The notes under the pieces are model-generated. The model was not told where the DNA came from, ran no database searches, and saw nothing but the letters and a program-made list of their open reading frames with translations. DNA of 39,055 bases from assembly GCF_030268885.1 (NCBI RefSeq), contig NZ_BSSA01000048.1, positions 1-39,055 on the forward strand. The letters run 5' to 3'. Numbering within the stretch: the first letter of the stretch is position 1; every line of letters begins with the position of its first letter. The stretch is from Kitasatospora phosalacinea. GTDB lineage: Bacteria; Actinomycetota; Actinomycetes; Streptomycetales; Streptomycetaceae. A program made the position numbers and the translations under genes. Shown here piece after piece: positions 30,427 to 38,174 of this stretch.

Positions 30427-31128
30427 ATGACCGTCCACGACGCAGCCCGCCGACTCCCGCCCATCGCCGACCTGCGGCAGCTGTGCCGCGCACTGGCGAT
30501 GCTCGACGCGATCCTGAGCCCGGACCGGGAGGGCCGGTACCACTCCTTCGACGCCGGCTGGGCCGACGGCGAGGAGATGGCGTCGATGCGCAACGGCTTG
30601 GGGGACGAGTACTCCATCGTGTTCTCGGCGGCGGGGGCTTGTGTCCGTGGCTTCGACCGTGAAGCACCGATGAGCCCGTACAACAACGACGGCGAGCCCT
30701 GGCCGGGAGTGATCGACGAGGTTCCGGAGGTCTTCGAACCCTTCGTCGCGGAACCCGCGTTCACCGACGAGGACGACGTGCCCGTCGTGACGGCCTGCCT
30801 GTGGCGGGAGGTGACGGACGACCGGTGGCGGCACGGCGCGATCGACTTCCCCACCGGGCGGTACGACCCCGACGGGGCGGCGGGCCTGTTCGAGCTCCTG
30901 GTCGACCCCTCGCCGGAGGCGTTCCAGCGCTTCGCCGAGGAGTACTACGAGGTTCCGGTGGACCTGGAGGCGGTGCGCGCCGTGTACGCCCTGCAACCGC
31001 TGAGCCAGCAGCTCGTCTCCTCGCTGAACGCCGAGGTCACCCTCGCGGACCTGGCCGGGGACATCGCCGGGATCGGCTACCCGCAGTCGGCCCCAGCCGC
31101 CGAGGGGGACCGGAACGGCCAGGGGTGA
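30427..31128 (+). CDS. Conserved hypothetical protein (233 aa)
   Basis: The ATG at 30427 opens a soluble acidic protein of 233 residues. Distinct segments are 'FDAGWADGEEMASMRNGLGDEYSIVFS' (about 41-67), 'GFDREAPMSPYNNDGEPWPGVIDEVPEVF' and 'LLVDPSPEAFQRFAEEYYEVPVDLEAVRAVYALQPLSQQLV'. I recall similar uncharacterised proteins in diverse bacteria with the MSPY and WPG motifs but know of no activity. There is no signal peptide or membrane helix. A GGTGGGATGAG stretch precedes the ATG. It is a single gene between a terminator and the MFS gene. Confidence 0.72.
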   Translation: MTVHDAARRLPPIADLRQLCRALAMLDAILSPDREGRYHSFDAGWADGEEMASMRNGLGDEYSIVFSAAGACVRGFDREAPMSPYNNDGEPWPGVIDEVPEVFEPFVAEPAFTDEDDVPVVTACLWREVTDDRWRHGAIDFPTGRYDPDGAAGLFELLVDPSPEAFQRFAEEYYEVPVDLEAVRAVYALQPLSQQLVSSLNAEVTLADLAGDIAGIGYPQSAPAAEGDRNGQG

Positions 31129-31262
31129 CGACGGGCCGATCTCCGCTCCGGTTCGGTGGCCCCGCCCCGCCCCGCCCCGGATCGGCCCGTCCTGCTTCGA
31201 GGTCCGTGCCGACCCACCTCGGTGAACAACGGGTGGTTGTGGGGTGCTGGCCGATCGGCTGT

Positions 31263-31292
31263 TTGACCTGCTGTTATCCCGTCCGCTTACCT
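31263..31292 (+). promoter_or_regulatory. Candidate promoter of the MFS exporter gene
   Basis: TTGACC (31263-31268) and TTACCT (31287-31292) have an 18-base spacer, in an AT-richer patch 55 bases before the MFS start. Confidence 0.35.
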
Positions 31293-31347
31293 CTCTCCGG
31301 TCAACGTCGGATTGTTCGGGTGGGGCAGCGAGGGGAGTGCGTCGGGC

Positions 31348-32592
31348 ATGGCGGGCAGGAGGCGGCTGGGGCGGCAGTTCGGGTGGCTGTGGGCGGCGTA
31401 CGCGGTGAGCGCGTACGGGTCCGGGCTGGGGTTCGGGGCGTTGCCGCTGATCGCCGTGCTGGTGCTGCACGCGAGTCCTGCCGAGGTGTCCGCGCTGTCC
31501 GCGGTGGGGCCGGCGGTGGGGGCGCTGATCGCGGTGCCGCTGGCGCCGTGGGTGGAGTTCCGGCGCAAGCGCCCGGTCATGATCGCGACGGACCTGGTCC
31601 GGTGCGCGGCCATGGCCTCGGTCCCGGCGGCCTACGCCCTCGGCCGACTCGGCTTCGCCCACCTGCTCGCGGTCTCGGCCGTGGTCGCCGCAGCCAAGAT
31701 CGCCTTCGGGGCGGCCGGCGGCGCCCACCTCAAGGCGCTCGTCCGCCCGGAGGACCTGCTGGTGGCCAACGCCCGCTTCGAGTCCACGAACTGGAGCTCC
31801 ATCGCGGTCGGTCCGCCGCTGGGCGGCGCGGCGATCGGCCTGTTCGGGCCGGTGGTGACCGTGATCGCGGACGCGGCCGGCTACCTGCTCTCCGCCCTGG
31901 GCATCGCCGCGATCCGCGGCCGGGAGGAGGCGCCGCGCACGGGCGAGCGGAACCCGGCCCGGGCGGGCGCGCTGCTCGACGGCTGGCGGCACATCGCGGG
32001 CGACCCCGAACTGCGGGCGCTGCACCTCAACACCATGCTCGTCTCCGGCCTGATCATGGCCACCGAACCGCTGCTCGCCGTCCTGCTGCTGCGCCAACTC
32101 CACTTCCCGCCCTGGCAGTACGCCCTCGCCTTCGCCGCCCCCTGCCTGGGCGGACTCCTCGGCTCCCGGCTGGCCCCCCGCGTGGTGGCCCGCCACGGCC
32201 GCCACCGGGTCCTGCGGACCGTCGGCACCCTGCGCGCCGTCTGGCTGATCGGTCTGGCCCTCGTCCGGCCCGGCGTCGTCGGCCTGGTCACCGTGATGGC
32301 CGTCGAGCTGGCGATCATCGTCAACATGAGCCTGTACACCCCGGTCCTGGCCACCTACCGGCTCGAACGCACCCCCGCCCACCTGGTCGCCCGCACCCTG
32401 ACCGCCTGGTCGATCGGCCAGCAGGCGGCCATCGCCCTGTGCACCGCACTCGCCGGGCTGCTCGCCGACCTCACCGGCCCGCGCACCGCCCTCACCGTCG
32501 TGGGCCTGATCGTCCTGGCCACCCCGCTCCTGCTGCCCCGCCCCGCCCGGGCGCCGCAGCCCGAGCCGGAACCGGCCCCCAGCCGCTCCTGA
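31348..32592 (+). CDS. MFS transporter, EntS/MFS_3-like exporter
   Basis: A 414-residue integral membrane protein with about 12 hydrophobic helices. Helix 1 is 'QFGWLWAAYAVSAYGSGLGFGALPL'; the short cytoplasmic loop after helix 2 reads 'PWVEFRRKRPVMIATDLVRC', the position of the MFS D/R-rich motif. Later helices include 'GLVTVMAVELAIIVNMSLYT'. The layout resembles enterobactin-exporter-like MFS proteins, which usually efflux small molecules. The ATG at 31348 has GAGGGGAG about 10 bases upstream; a further TTG at 31312 would add 12 residues. No substrate or drug is implied. It is transcribed in the same direction as the MarR gene but separated by 203 bases with its own promoter. Confidence 0.85.
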   Translation: MAGRRRLGRQFGWLWAAYAVSAYGSGLGFGALPLIAVLVLHASPAEVSALSAVGPAVGALIAVPLAPWVEFRRKRPVMIATDLVRCAAMASVPAAYALGRLGFAHLLAVSAVVAAAKIAFGAAGGAHLKALVRPEDLLVANARFESTNWSSIAVGPPLGGAAIGLFGPVVTVIADAAGYLLSALGIAAIRGREEAPRTGERNPARAGALLDGWRHIAGDPELRALHLNTMLVSGLIMATEPLLAVLLLRQLHFPPWQYALAFAAPCLGGLLGSRLAPRVVARHGRHRVLRTVGTLRAVWLIGLALVRPGVVGLVTVMAVELAIIVNMSLYTPVLATYRLERTPAHLVARTLTAWSIGQQAAIALCTALAGLLADLTGPRTALTVVGLIVLATPLLLPRPARAPQPEPEPAPSRS

Positions 32593-32755
32593 GCCACCGC
32601 CGCCTCCGGACCCGCCCGTGCGGGCCCACCTGGTCGACGGCACCGAACTGCCTGCCCTGCTGCGGGCCGACCGACCCGCGCCGGCCGTCGGCCCCGGAGA
32701 TCCTGACGTCCCGTCAACTTCCGCGGGGGGAAGCCGGACCGGAGGAGAGGGGCGG

Positions 32756-32784
32756 TTGACGCGCCGTCCGCGGCACACTAGCGT
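32756..32784 (+). promoter_or_regulatory. Promoter of the MarR-SnoaL-methyltransferase run
   Basis: TTGACG (32756-32761) and TAGCGT (32779-32784) have the ideal 17-base spacer, with transcription starting only about 5 bases before the GTG at 32796. Upstream lie two small inverted repeats, TGACG-TCC-CGTCA (about 32703-32716) and CTTCC-GCGGGG-GGAAG, which could be MarR sites. Confidence 0.6.
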
Positions 32785-32795
32785 ACTGCTTCATT

Positions 32796-33383
32796 GTGAA
32801 GGACGTACATAAATCCCGAGAACTCACCAGCGGCCCGGACGGCTCCCTCTACGACCCCGGGGTCCGCTCCTCCCTGGAGGCCCTCGCCGGGGGCGGTGCC
32901 ACCCTGGCCCTGGAGGCCGCCGCCGCCGTCCGCTCGGCCGCCCAGGCCGTCGACCGGCTGCGCTCGCACGGCGCGGGCGGACGCGGTCTCAGCGCCGGGG
33001 CGCTCGACCTCCTCGCCCGGCTGGGCACCGCTCCCGGGGAAGGGCTCAGCATCGGCGAACTGGCCCGCGCCGCGGGCGTCAGCTCCCGCAACGTCACCGG
33101 GTTGGTCGACACGCTGGAACGCGAACGGCTGGTCCGGCGCGTCCCCGACCGGCAGGACCGCCGCTCCGTCCGGGCCCGCATCACCCCGGCCGGTCGGGAG
33201 TGGCTCGCAGCCTTCCGCGAGCCCGCGCAGCGCGCCATGGCCGCCCTCTTCCAGGGTTTCGACGAGACGGAACTCGCCCGGCTCCGGCACCTGTGCCTGC
33301 GCCTGGTCGACAACCAGCAGCGGATCGAACGGCACCTGGCCGACGCCCGGCAGCAGGGCGACGCCCCGCACCCGAACGCCTGA
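32796..33383 (+). CDS. MarR-family transcriptional regulator
   Basis: The 195-residue protein has a winged helix-turn-helix of the MarR family: 'LSAGALDLLARLGTAPGEGLSIGELARAAGVSSRNVTGLVDTLERERLVRRVPDRQDRRSVRARITPAGREWL' shown by its key parts 'LSIGELARAAGVSSRNVTGL' (recognition region) and 'DRQDRRSVRARIT' (wing). The flanking helices should dimerise. Members are usually repressors released by small aromatic or oxidant ligands. The start is GTG at 32796 with an almost leaderless promoter; no Shine-Dalgarno is seen. It is followed 29 bases later by the SnoaL-like gene on the same strand. Confidence 0.9.
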   Translation: MKDVHKSRELTSGPDGSLYDPGVRSSLEALAGGGATLALEAAAAVRSAAQAVDRLRSHGAGGRGLSAGALDLLARLGTAPGEGLSIGELARAAGVSSRNVTGLVDTLERERLVRRVPDRQDRRSVRARITPAGREWLAAFREPAQRAMAALFQGFDETELARLRHLCLRLVDNQQRIERHLADARQQGDAPHPNA

Positions 33384-33412
33384 ACCCCGACCACGAGGAG
33401 CGTGCGCCCCGC

Positions 33413-33826
33413 ATGACCACCGACCCGACCGTCCGCGCCACCGTCCGGGCCTACTACGACGCCCGGTTCGGCGGCGACGTCGCCGCGGCCGCCGCCCTGA
33501 TCGGCGAGGAGTTCGCCTTCCGCAGCCCGTTCGTCGCCTCCGGAAGCCCGGAGGGCCACCTCGACGGCCTCGACGGGCTGCTGAGCGTCACCGACCGGGT
33601 CGAGCTGATCAGCGAGCTCTACGGCCCGGACGAGGCCGTCCTGCTCTACGACCTGCACACCGTCCCGGCCGTCGGCATCACCCAGCGCACCGCCGAGCAC
33701 TTCCGGCTCCGCGACGGCCGGATCACCGCGATCACGCTCCTCTTCGACTCCGCCCCCTGGCAGGCCCTCATGGCCGCCGCCGGACCGGCCTCCACGCCCT
33801 CCGGGGACCGAGGGGCCGGGCGTTGA
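33413..33826 (+). CDS. SnoaL/NTF2-like small protein
   Basis: A 137-residue protein of the NTF2-like cone fold: 'VRATVRAYYDARFGGDVAAAAALIGEEFAFRSPF' is the typical helix-helix-strand start of ketosteroid-isomerase/SnoaL-like proteins, followed by 'EHFRLRDGRITAITLLFDS'. Such proteins act as small isomerases, cyclases, hydrolases or binding subunits, so no specific reaction is claimed. The ATG at 33413 has GAGGAG 12 bases upstream, rather far. The stop codon is directly followed by the methyltransferase gene. Confidence 0.8.
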   Translation: MTTDPTVRATVRAYYDARFGGDVAAAAALIGEEFAFRSPFVASGSPEGHLDGLDGLLSVTDRVELISELYGPDEAVLLYDLHTVPAVGITQRTAEHFRLRDGRITAITLLFDSAPWQALMAAAGPASTPSGDRGAGR

Positions 33827-33834
33827 ACGGGCCC

Positions 33835-34746
33835 ATGGGCGAGGACGGGCGGAGCGGGCAGGGCGCGCAGGACGGACAGCACCGGCGGGCGGCGAGCCGG
33901 ACGGCGGTGCTGGTCTGCCAGGGGCGGGCGGCCGCGGACGGGCGGGCCGCGGTGGGGCGGTTCGCCGATCCGGTGGCGGTGCGGCTGCTGCGGGACGAGG
34001 AACGGGCGGTGGTGGAGCAGGTCCGCGCGGGCACCCCGCCGCAGGGCTGGCGGGAGCGCACCGGCTACGAGGGCGTCCGGGCCTGCGCCGAGATCGCCGT
34101 CCCCCGCACGGTCGCCATCGACGAGGCGCTGCGCAGCCAGGCGAGCGGCCAACTCGTCGTCCTCGGCGCCGGGTTGGACACCCGCGCCTGGCGGCTCGCC
34201 GACCTCGCGCACACCGACGTCTGGGAGGTCGACCACCCCGCCTCCCAGCAGGACAAGCGCGCCCGCCTGGCCGCCGCCGGAGCGGAACCCGTCGCCCGCT
34301 CCGTCCGCTTCACCGCCGTCGACTTCGCCGTCGACGACCTCGCCGCCGCCCTGGCCGCCGCCGGGCACGACCCCGCCGCCCCCACCACCTGGCTGTGGGA
34401 GGGCGTCGTCCCGTACCTCACCCGCGCCCAGGTGCGCGCCACCCTCGCCGCGCTCGCCGGGCGCACCGCCCCCGGCAGCGCACTCGTCCTCAACTACCAG
34501 GCCCCGTCCGCGAAGGCCGCCGCCGGACGCCTGCTCACCCGCCTGCTCGGCAGCTCCGTCACCGCGGGCGAACCCTGGCGCTCCCGGTGGACGCCGCAGC
34601 GGATGGCCGCCCTGCTCGCCGAGCACGGCTTCCGGGTCACCGCCGACGACGACCTGCTCACCCTCGCCCGCCCCCTCGACACCCCCGTCCGCGGCCGCAC
34701 CTCCCTGCGCAACGGCCGGGTCGCCGTCGCCCTCGCCGGGCCCTGA
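33835..34746 (+). CDS. Class I SAM-dependent methyltransferase, LCMT/TcmP-like
   Basis: A 303-residue protein of the leucine carboxyl methyltransferase-like family (Pfam PF04072, common in actinobacteria). 'GQLVVLGAGLDTRAWRLADL' is the SAM-binding motif, 'DVWEVDHPASQQDKRARL' the second acidic motif, and 'PTTWLWEGVVPYLTRAQVRATL' the third. Members methylate hydroxyls or carboxyls of small molecules; the substrate cannot be read. The ATG at 33835 is used; a TTG at 33823 that overlaps the previous stop codon has a better-spaced AGGGG and is a real alternative. The arrangement MarR, SnoaL-like, methyltransferase looks like one operon. Confidence 0.85.
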   Translation: MGEDGRSGQGAQDGQHRRAASRTAVLVCQGRAAADGRAAVGRFADPVAVRLLRDEERAVVEQVRAGTPPQGWRERTGYEGVRACAEIAVPRTVAIDEALRSQASGQLVVLGAGLDTRAWRLADLAHTDVWEVDHPASQQDKRARLAAAGAEPVARSVRFTAVDFAVDDLAAALAAAGHDPAAPTTWLWEGVVPYLTRAQVRATLAALAGRTAPGSALVLNYQAPSAKAAAGRLLTRLLGSSVTAGEPWRSRWTPQRMAALLAEHGFRVTADDDLLTLARPLDTPVRGRTSLRNGRVAVALAGP

Positions 34747-34801
34747 ACGCCAGCCGCGCGCACCGGGGTTCGACCGACCCGTGCTAGCTTCCTCCGTACC
34801 A

Positions 34802-34822
34802 GCGCGGTGCAGGGCACCGCGC
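34802..34822 (+). promoter_or_regulatory. Hairpin in the leader of the SDR gene
   Basis: GCGCGGTGC and GCACCGCGC form a perfect 9-bp stem with a 3-base loop, upstream of the short ORF at 34855. It is preceded by TAGCTT (34785-34790), a possible -10 element, so it would be at the very start of the transcript. Confidence 0.5.
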
Positions 34823-34854
34823 CGCACCGACGCGTCACCGAGAGGGTGAGGTTC

Positions 34855-34905
34855 ATGTCTGCCGGGAGCGAGTTCCGTCACGTCCCCCACCGGGCCGCCG
34901 ACTGA
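34855..34905 (+). CDS. Candidate leader peptide (16 aa) before the SDR gene
   Basis: A short ORF of 16 sense codons and TGA (MSAGSEFRHVPHRAAD) has a strong ribosome site, GAGGGTGAGG, just before its ATG. It sits 56 bases upstream of the SDR gene and after the hairpin. The peptide has two His-Arg pairs (RH, HR). Such an arrangement suggests a leader peptide or uORF regulating the next gene, but the peptide matches no family I know. Confidence 0.4.
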   Translation: MSAGSEFRHVPHRAAD

Positions 34906-34961
34906 ACCGGCTGCTGCCGACGGCGGTCCGGGCCGCTTCACGTCCCCGGAGTTCACCACAG

Positions 34962-35990
34962 ATGCAGAGCACCACCTCCCGTCCGCTGAGCCTGCTCGTG
35001 CTCGGCGGCACGCGTTTCGTCGGCCGCACCCTCGTCGAGGCCGCCCTGGCCGAGGGGCACCGCGTCACGCTGTTCAACCGCGGCCTGACCGCGCCCGGCC
35101 TGTTCCCCGCGAACGGCACCGCGAACGGTTCCACCGGCGCGGGCGGGGTCGAGACCGTCACCGGCGACCGCACCGCCGACCTGTCCGCGCTCGACGGCCG
35201 GAGCTGGGACGCGGTGGTCGACGTCGCGGGCTACGATCCCGCGGTGGTCCGCCGCTCGGTGGCCGCCCTGGGCGGTCGGGTGGGGCGGTACGTCTTCGTC
35301 TCCTCGCTGTCCGTCCTCGCCGACCAGGCCACCGTCCAGGACGAGGACGGCGAACTGCTGGACCTCGACGGCGAGTTGGCGCCACACCAGCTCTACGGCG
35401 CGCGCAAGGCCGCCTGCGAGCGGGTGGTGCTGGACGCGTACGGCGAGCGGGCGAGCATCGTCCGCCCCGGCCTGATCGTCGGACCGTACGACACCACCGA
35501 CCGCTTCCCGTACTGGCCGCGGCGCTTCCAGCGGGGCGGCCGGGTGCTGCTGCCCGGTGCCCCGGAGGACGCCGCGCAGTTCATCGACGTCCGCGACCTG
35601 GCGGCCTGGATCCTCGGGTGCGTCACGGCCCGGCGCGGCGGCGTCCACCACGTCACCGGCCGGACCGTGCCGTTCGGCGAGTTCTTCGCCACCTGCCGGG
35701 CCGTGGTCAACCCCGCCGCGGAGCCGGTCTGGGTCTCCAGTGAACGGCTGCTGGGGGCCGGGCTCGACCCGTGGATGGGCGTGCCGATGTGGATCGCCGC
35801 CCCCGGCTGCGAGGCCGTCAACCGGGTCGACGTCTCCCGTGCCCTGGCCGCCGGACTGACCCACCGCCCGCTCGCCGAGACCATCGTCGACACGCTCGCC
35901 TGGGACAACGCCCGCGGCGGCCCCGCCCCCGGTGAGGAAGGGCTCGACGCGGCGGCGGAGCAGCGTCTGCTGGACGAACTGGCCCGCTGA
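34962..35990 (+). CDS. NAD-dependent epimerase/reductase-like SDR protein
   Basis: A 342-residue protein of the extended short-chain dehydrogenase superfamily. The N-terminal Rossmann motif is 'LLVLGGTRFVGRTLVEAAL' (Gly-x-x-Gly-x-x-G pattern), 'FNRGL' follows the second strand, 'VVDVAGYDPAVVRRSV' is the fourth, and the active-site region reads 'YVFVSSLSVLAD' and 'LYGARKAACERVV', a YxxxK motif. It resembles NAD-dependent epimerases or atypical mRNA-binding-type SDRs. Reaction not assignable. The ATG at 34962 has GGAG about 10 bases upstream. It is convergent with the antiporter gene. Confidence 0.85.
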   Translation: MQSTTSRPLSLLVLGGTRFVGRTLVEAALAEGHRVTLFNRGLTAPGLFPANGTANGSTGAGGVETVTGDRTADLSALDGRSWDAVVDVAGYDPAVVRRSVAALGGRVGRYVFVSSLSVLADQATVQDEDGELLDLDGELAPHQLYGARKAACERVVLDAYGERASIVRPGLIVGPYDTTDRFPYWPRRFQRGGRVLLPGAPEDAAQFIDVRDLAAWILGCVTARRGGVHHVTGRTVPFGEFFATCRAVVNPAAEPVWVSSERLLGAGLDPWMGVPMWIAAPGCEAVNRVDVSRALAAGLTHRPLAETIVDTLAWDNARGGPAPGEEGLDAAAEQRLLDELAR

Positions 35991-36017
35991 CCGGGCGGGT
36001 CGGGGACGGTCGGCCGG

Positions 36018-36142
36018 GTGGGCCACCTGTGCGGCGAGGGCGGCCCCGGACCTGGCGGGCGGTGCTGCACGACCGGGACGGGTTCGACCTGGTGGACGTC
36101 CTCCACTGCGGCGACTCCGTGCTGCGGGTCGCCCGGCCCTGA
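36018..36142 (+). pseudogene. Possible broken gene remnant
   Basis: Reading from a GTG near 36030 one frame gives (VRRGRPRT)WRAVLHDRDGFDLVDVLHCGDSVLRVARP and then a stop at 36142. This non-low-complexity end, with an acidic-hydrophobic pattern, looks like the C-terminus of a protein. Upstream, a different frame reads GRVGHLCGEGGP, so a frameshift or deletion is likely. No ribosome site or full gene is present. Evidence is only compositional. Confidence 0.35.
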
Positions 36143-36244
36143 ACCCGCCCGTCCCGCACCGCTCGTCCCGTCCCGCACCGTCCCGCACCGCCCTGTCCGT
36201 CCCGTCCGCCCGGGGCGCGGCGGGCGGTCGGGCCGCACGGGGCG

Positions 36245-37459
36245 TCAGACGTGGACGCCGGGCTCCTCCGGCAGGGGCTGGGCCTCGGTCGTGGCGGCCG
36301 GGCCGCGGCGGCGGGCGAGGCGGGCGGCCAGCGGCTCGGTCCACCGGGCGGCCAGCGGGCCGATGACGACCAGCAGCAGCACGTACGCGGTGGCGAGCGG
36401 GCCCAGCGACGGCTCGACGCCCGCGGCGACGGCGAGCCCGGCGATGACGATCGAGAACTCGCCGCGGGCGACCAGTGCGCCGCCCGCCCGCCAGCGGCCC
36501 CTGGCGGCGATGCCCGCCCGGCGGGCGGCCCAGTAGCCGGTGGCGACCTTGGTGAGGGCGGTGGCCACGGCCAGCGCCAGGGCGGGCAGCAGCACCGGCG
36601 GGATGCTGGCCGGGTTGGTGTTCAGGCCGAAGAAGACGAAGAAGACCGCCGCGAACAGGTCGCGCAGCGGGCTGAGCAGGGTGTGCGCCCCCTCCGCGGC
36701 CTCGCCGGACAGCGCGATGCCGACCAGGAACGCGCCCACGGCCGCGGACACCTGGAGCTGCTGCGCGATCCCCGCGACCAGCAGGGTCAGGCCCAGCACC
36801 ACCAGCAGCAGCTTCTCCGGGTCGTCGTGCGAGACGAAGCGCGAGATCAGCCGCCCGTACCGCAGCGCGACGAAGAGCACCGCGCCCGCGGTCGCCAGCG
36901 CGACGGCCAGGGTGAGGCTGCCGACCAGCAGTCCGGCCCCCGCCAGCAGGGCGGTCAGGATCGGCAGGTAGACCGCCATCGCCAGGTCCTCCAGCACCAG
37001 GATGCTCAGGATCACCGGCGTCTCCCGGTTGCCGAGCCGTCCCAGGTCGCCGAGCACCTTCGCGATCACCCCGGACGAGGAGATCCAGGTGACCCCCGCC
37101 AGCACCACCGCCGCCACCGGCCCCCAGCCCAGCAGCAGCGCCGCCGCCGCGCCGGGCAGCGCGTTGAGGGCGAAGTCGACGATCCCGGCCGGGTACTGGC
37201 TCTTCAGGTTGGTCACCAGGTCGGCCGCGGTGTACTCCAGGCCGAGCATCAGCAGCAGCAGGATCACGCCGATCTCGGCGCCGGTGGCGACGAACTCCTC
37301 GCTGGCGCTGAGCGGCAGCAGCCCGCCGTGGCCGAACGCGAGCCCGCCGAGCAGGTAGAGCGGGACGGGCGAGAGGCCGTACCGGGAGCCGACGCGGCCC
37401 AGCAGCCCCAGGGTGAGGATGATCGCGCCGAGTTCGATGAAGACGGTGGTGGTGTGCAA
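36245..37459 (-). CDS. CPA2-type cation/proton antiporter (KhtU-like)
   Basis: A 404-residue integral membrane protein of the CPA2 monovalent cation:proton antiporter family with about 12-13 helices. 'GLSPVPLYLLGGLAFG', 'GVILLLLMLGLEYTAADL' and 'WISSSGVIAKVLGDLG' are typical, as is 'VGAFLVGIALSG' in a later helix. It would exchange K+ or Na+ for H+. The start is TTG at 37459, overlapping the end of the upstream RCK gene, with GGAG 8 bases upstream. Directly downstream of the regulatory subunit gene, it forms a KhtTU-type pair that likely protects against high K+ or alkali. The C-terminal tail (RRGPAATTEAQPLPEEPGVHV) is short. Confidence 0.92.
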   Translation of the reverse strand: MHTTTVFIELGAIILTLGLLGRVGSRYGLSPVPLYLLGGLAFGHGGLLPLSASEEFVATGAEIGVILLLLMLGLEYTAADLVTNLKSQYPAGIVDFALNALPGAAAALLLGWGPVAAVVLAGVTWISSSGVIAKVLGDLGRLGNRETPVILSILVLEDLAMAVYLPILTALLAGAGLLVGSLTLAVALATAGAVLFVALRYGRLISRFVSHDDPEKLLLVVLGLTLLVAGIAQQLQVSAAVGAFLVGIALSGEAAEGAHTLLSPLRDLFAAVFFVFFGLNTNPASIPPVLLPALALAVATALTKVATGYWAARRAGIAARGRWRAGGALVARGEFSIVIAGLAVAAGVEPSLGPLATAYVLLLVVIGPLAARWTEPLAARLARRRGPAATTEAQPLPEEPGVHV

Positions 37460-37463
37460 GCGT

Positions 37464-37949
37464 TCACTCCCTTCCGAGGATCGCGGCGGCGGCGTCCACG
37501 CCCTCGCGGGTGCCGATCAGGATGAGGGTGTCCCCGCCGGCCAGCCGGAAGTCCGGGGCGGGGGAGGGGACGGCGCCGGTGCGGCGCAGGACGGCGACGA
37601 CGGAGACGCCGGTCTCGGTGCGCATCCGGGTGTCGCCGAGGGGGCGGCCGTTCCAGTGCGAGCCGCCGGAGAGCTCGACGCGTTCGGCGACCAGACCCAG
37701 GCCGGAGGTGTGCAGCACGTTGGGGCTGTGGTGGGACGGCGTCAGGGCGTCGACCAGGGCGGCCGACTCACTCTCCGTCAGGTGCAGCGAGTGGGCGCAG
37801 GCGTCCGGGTCCTCGCGGCGGTAGGTGTTGAGGGTGCGGGTGCCGTCCCGGTGGGCGATCACCGAGACGTGCCGGCGTTCTCGGGTGGTGAGGTCGTACT
37901 GCACGCCGATGCCGGGCAGCGGGGTCGATTGCATGCGTGGTACGGGCAC
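37464..37949 (-). CDS. RCK_C (TrkA-C) regulatory subunit of the antiporter (KhtT-like)
   Basis: A 161-residue cytoplasmic protein. The N-terminal 80 residues form a small domain ('IGVQYDLTTRERRHVSVIAHRDG') and the C-terminal half is a TrkA-C/RCK_C domain ('ETGVSVVAVLRRTGAVPSPAPDFRLAGGDTLILIGTREGVDAAAAIL'), which binds ligands such as c-di-AMP or nucleotides in related proteins. It should gate the neighbouring antiporter. The GTG at 37949 is chosen because GAAGGG lies 8 bases upstream; the ATG at 37934 is an in-frame alternative. Its stop codon is 4 bases upstream of the antiporter TTG, so the two are translationally coupled. Confidence 0.88.
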   Translation of the reverse strand: MPVPRMQSTPLPGIGVQYDLTTRERRHVSVIAHRDGTRTLNTYRREDPDACAHSLHLTESESAALVDALTPSHHSPNVLHTSGLGLVAERVELSGGSHWNGRPLGDTRMRTETGVSVVAVLRRTGAVPSPAPDFRLAGGDTLILIGTREGVDAAAAILGRE

Positions 37950-38105
37950 GGAGAGATCCCTTCGGGCGCGGTCCGGGGCGGTCTGGTTGGCTCGTACCAC
38001 CTTTTCAGAGGGGGAACCGCGTCCGTAAGGGGTCAAGACAAGGTAAAGGCCCGGTCAAGGAGTGGCGTTCCTCACGCCCGCCGCCGCGGGCGGACGGAAA
38101 AAGCA

Positions 38106-38146
38106 CCGGCCGCAGACCCCTCCGGGGGTAGAGGGTCTGCGGCCGG
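38106..38146 (-). terminator. Intrinsic terminator of the acetolactate synthase gene
   Basis: On the reverse strand CCGGCCGCAGACCC and GGGTCTGCGGCCGG form a perfect 14-bp stem with a 13-base loop, followed within a few bases by TTTTT (complement of the A-run at 38098-38102). It lies 28 bases after the ilvB stop codon. Confidence 0.85.
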
Positions 38147-38174
38147 CGATCAGGGGGCGGGTCTCCGCCGGGGG

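Noticed and set aside
30313..32778. Reverse open frame of 821 codons across the hypothetical and MFS genes
   Set aside because: Composition is Gly/Arg/Gln/His-rich with no domain; the forward frames show real helices and motifs.
32618..32795. Forward frame starting VRAHLVDGTELPALLRADRP after the MFS gene
   Set aside because: The first part looks protein-like, but no ribosome site is present and the frame degrades into Arg/Gly-rich text over the MarR promoter. I leave it out.
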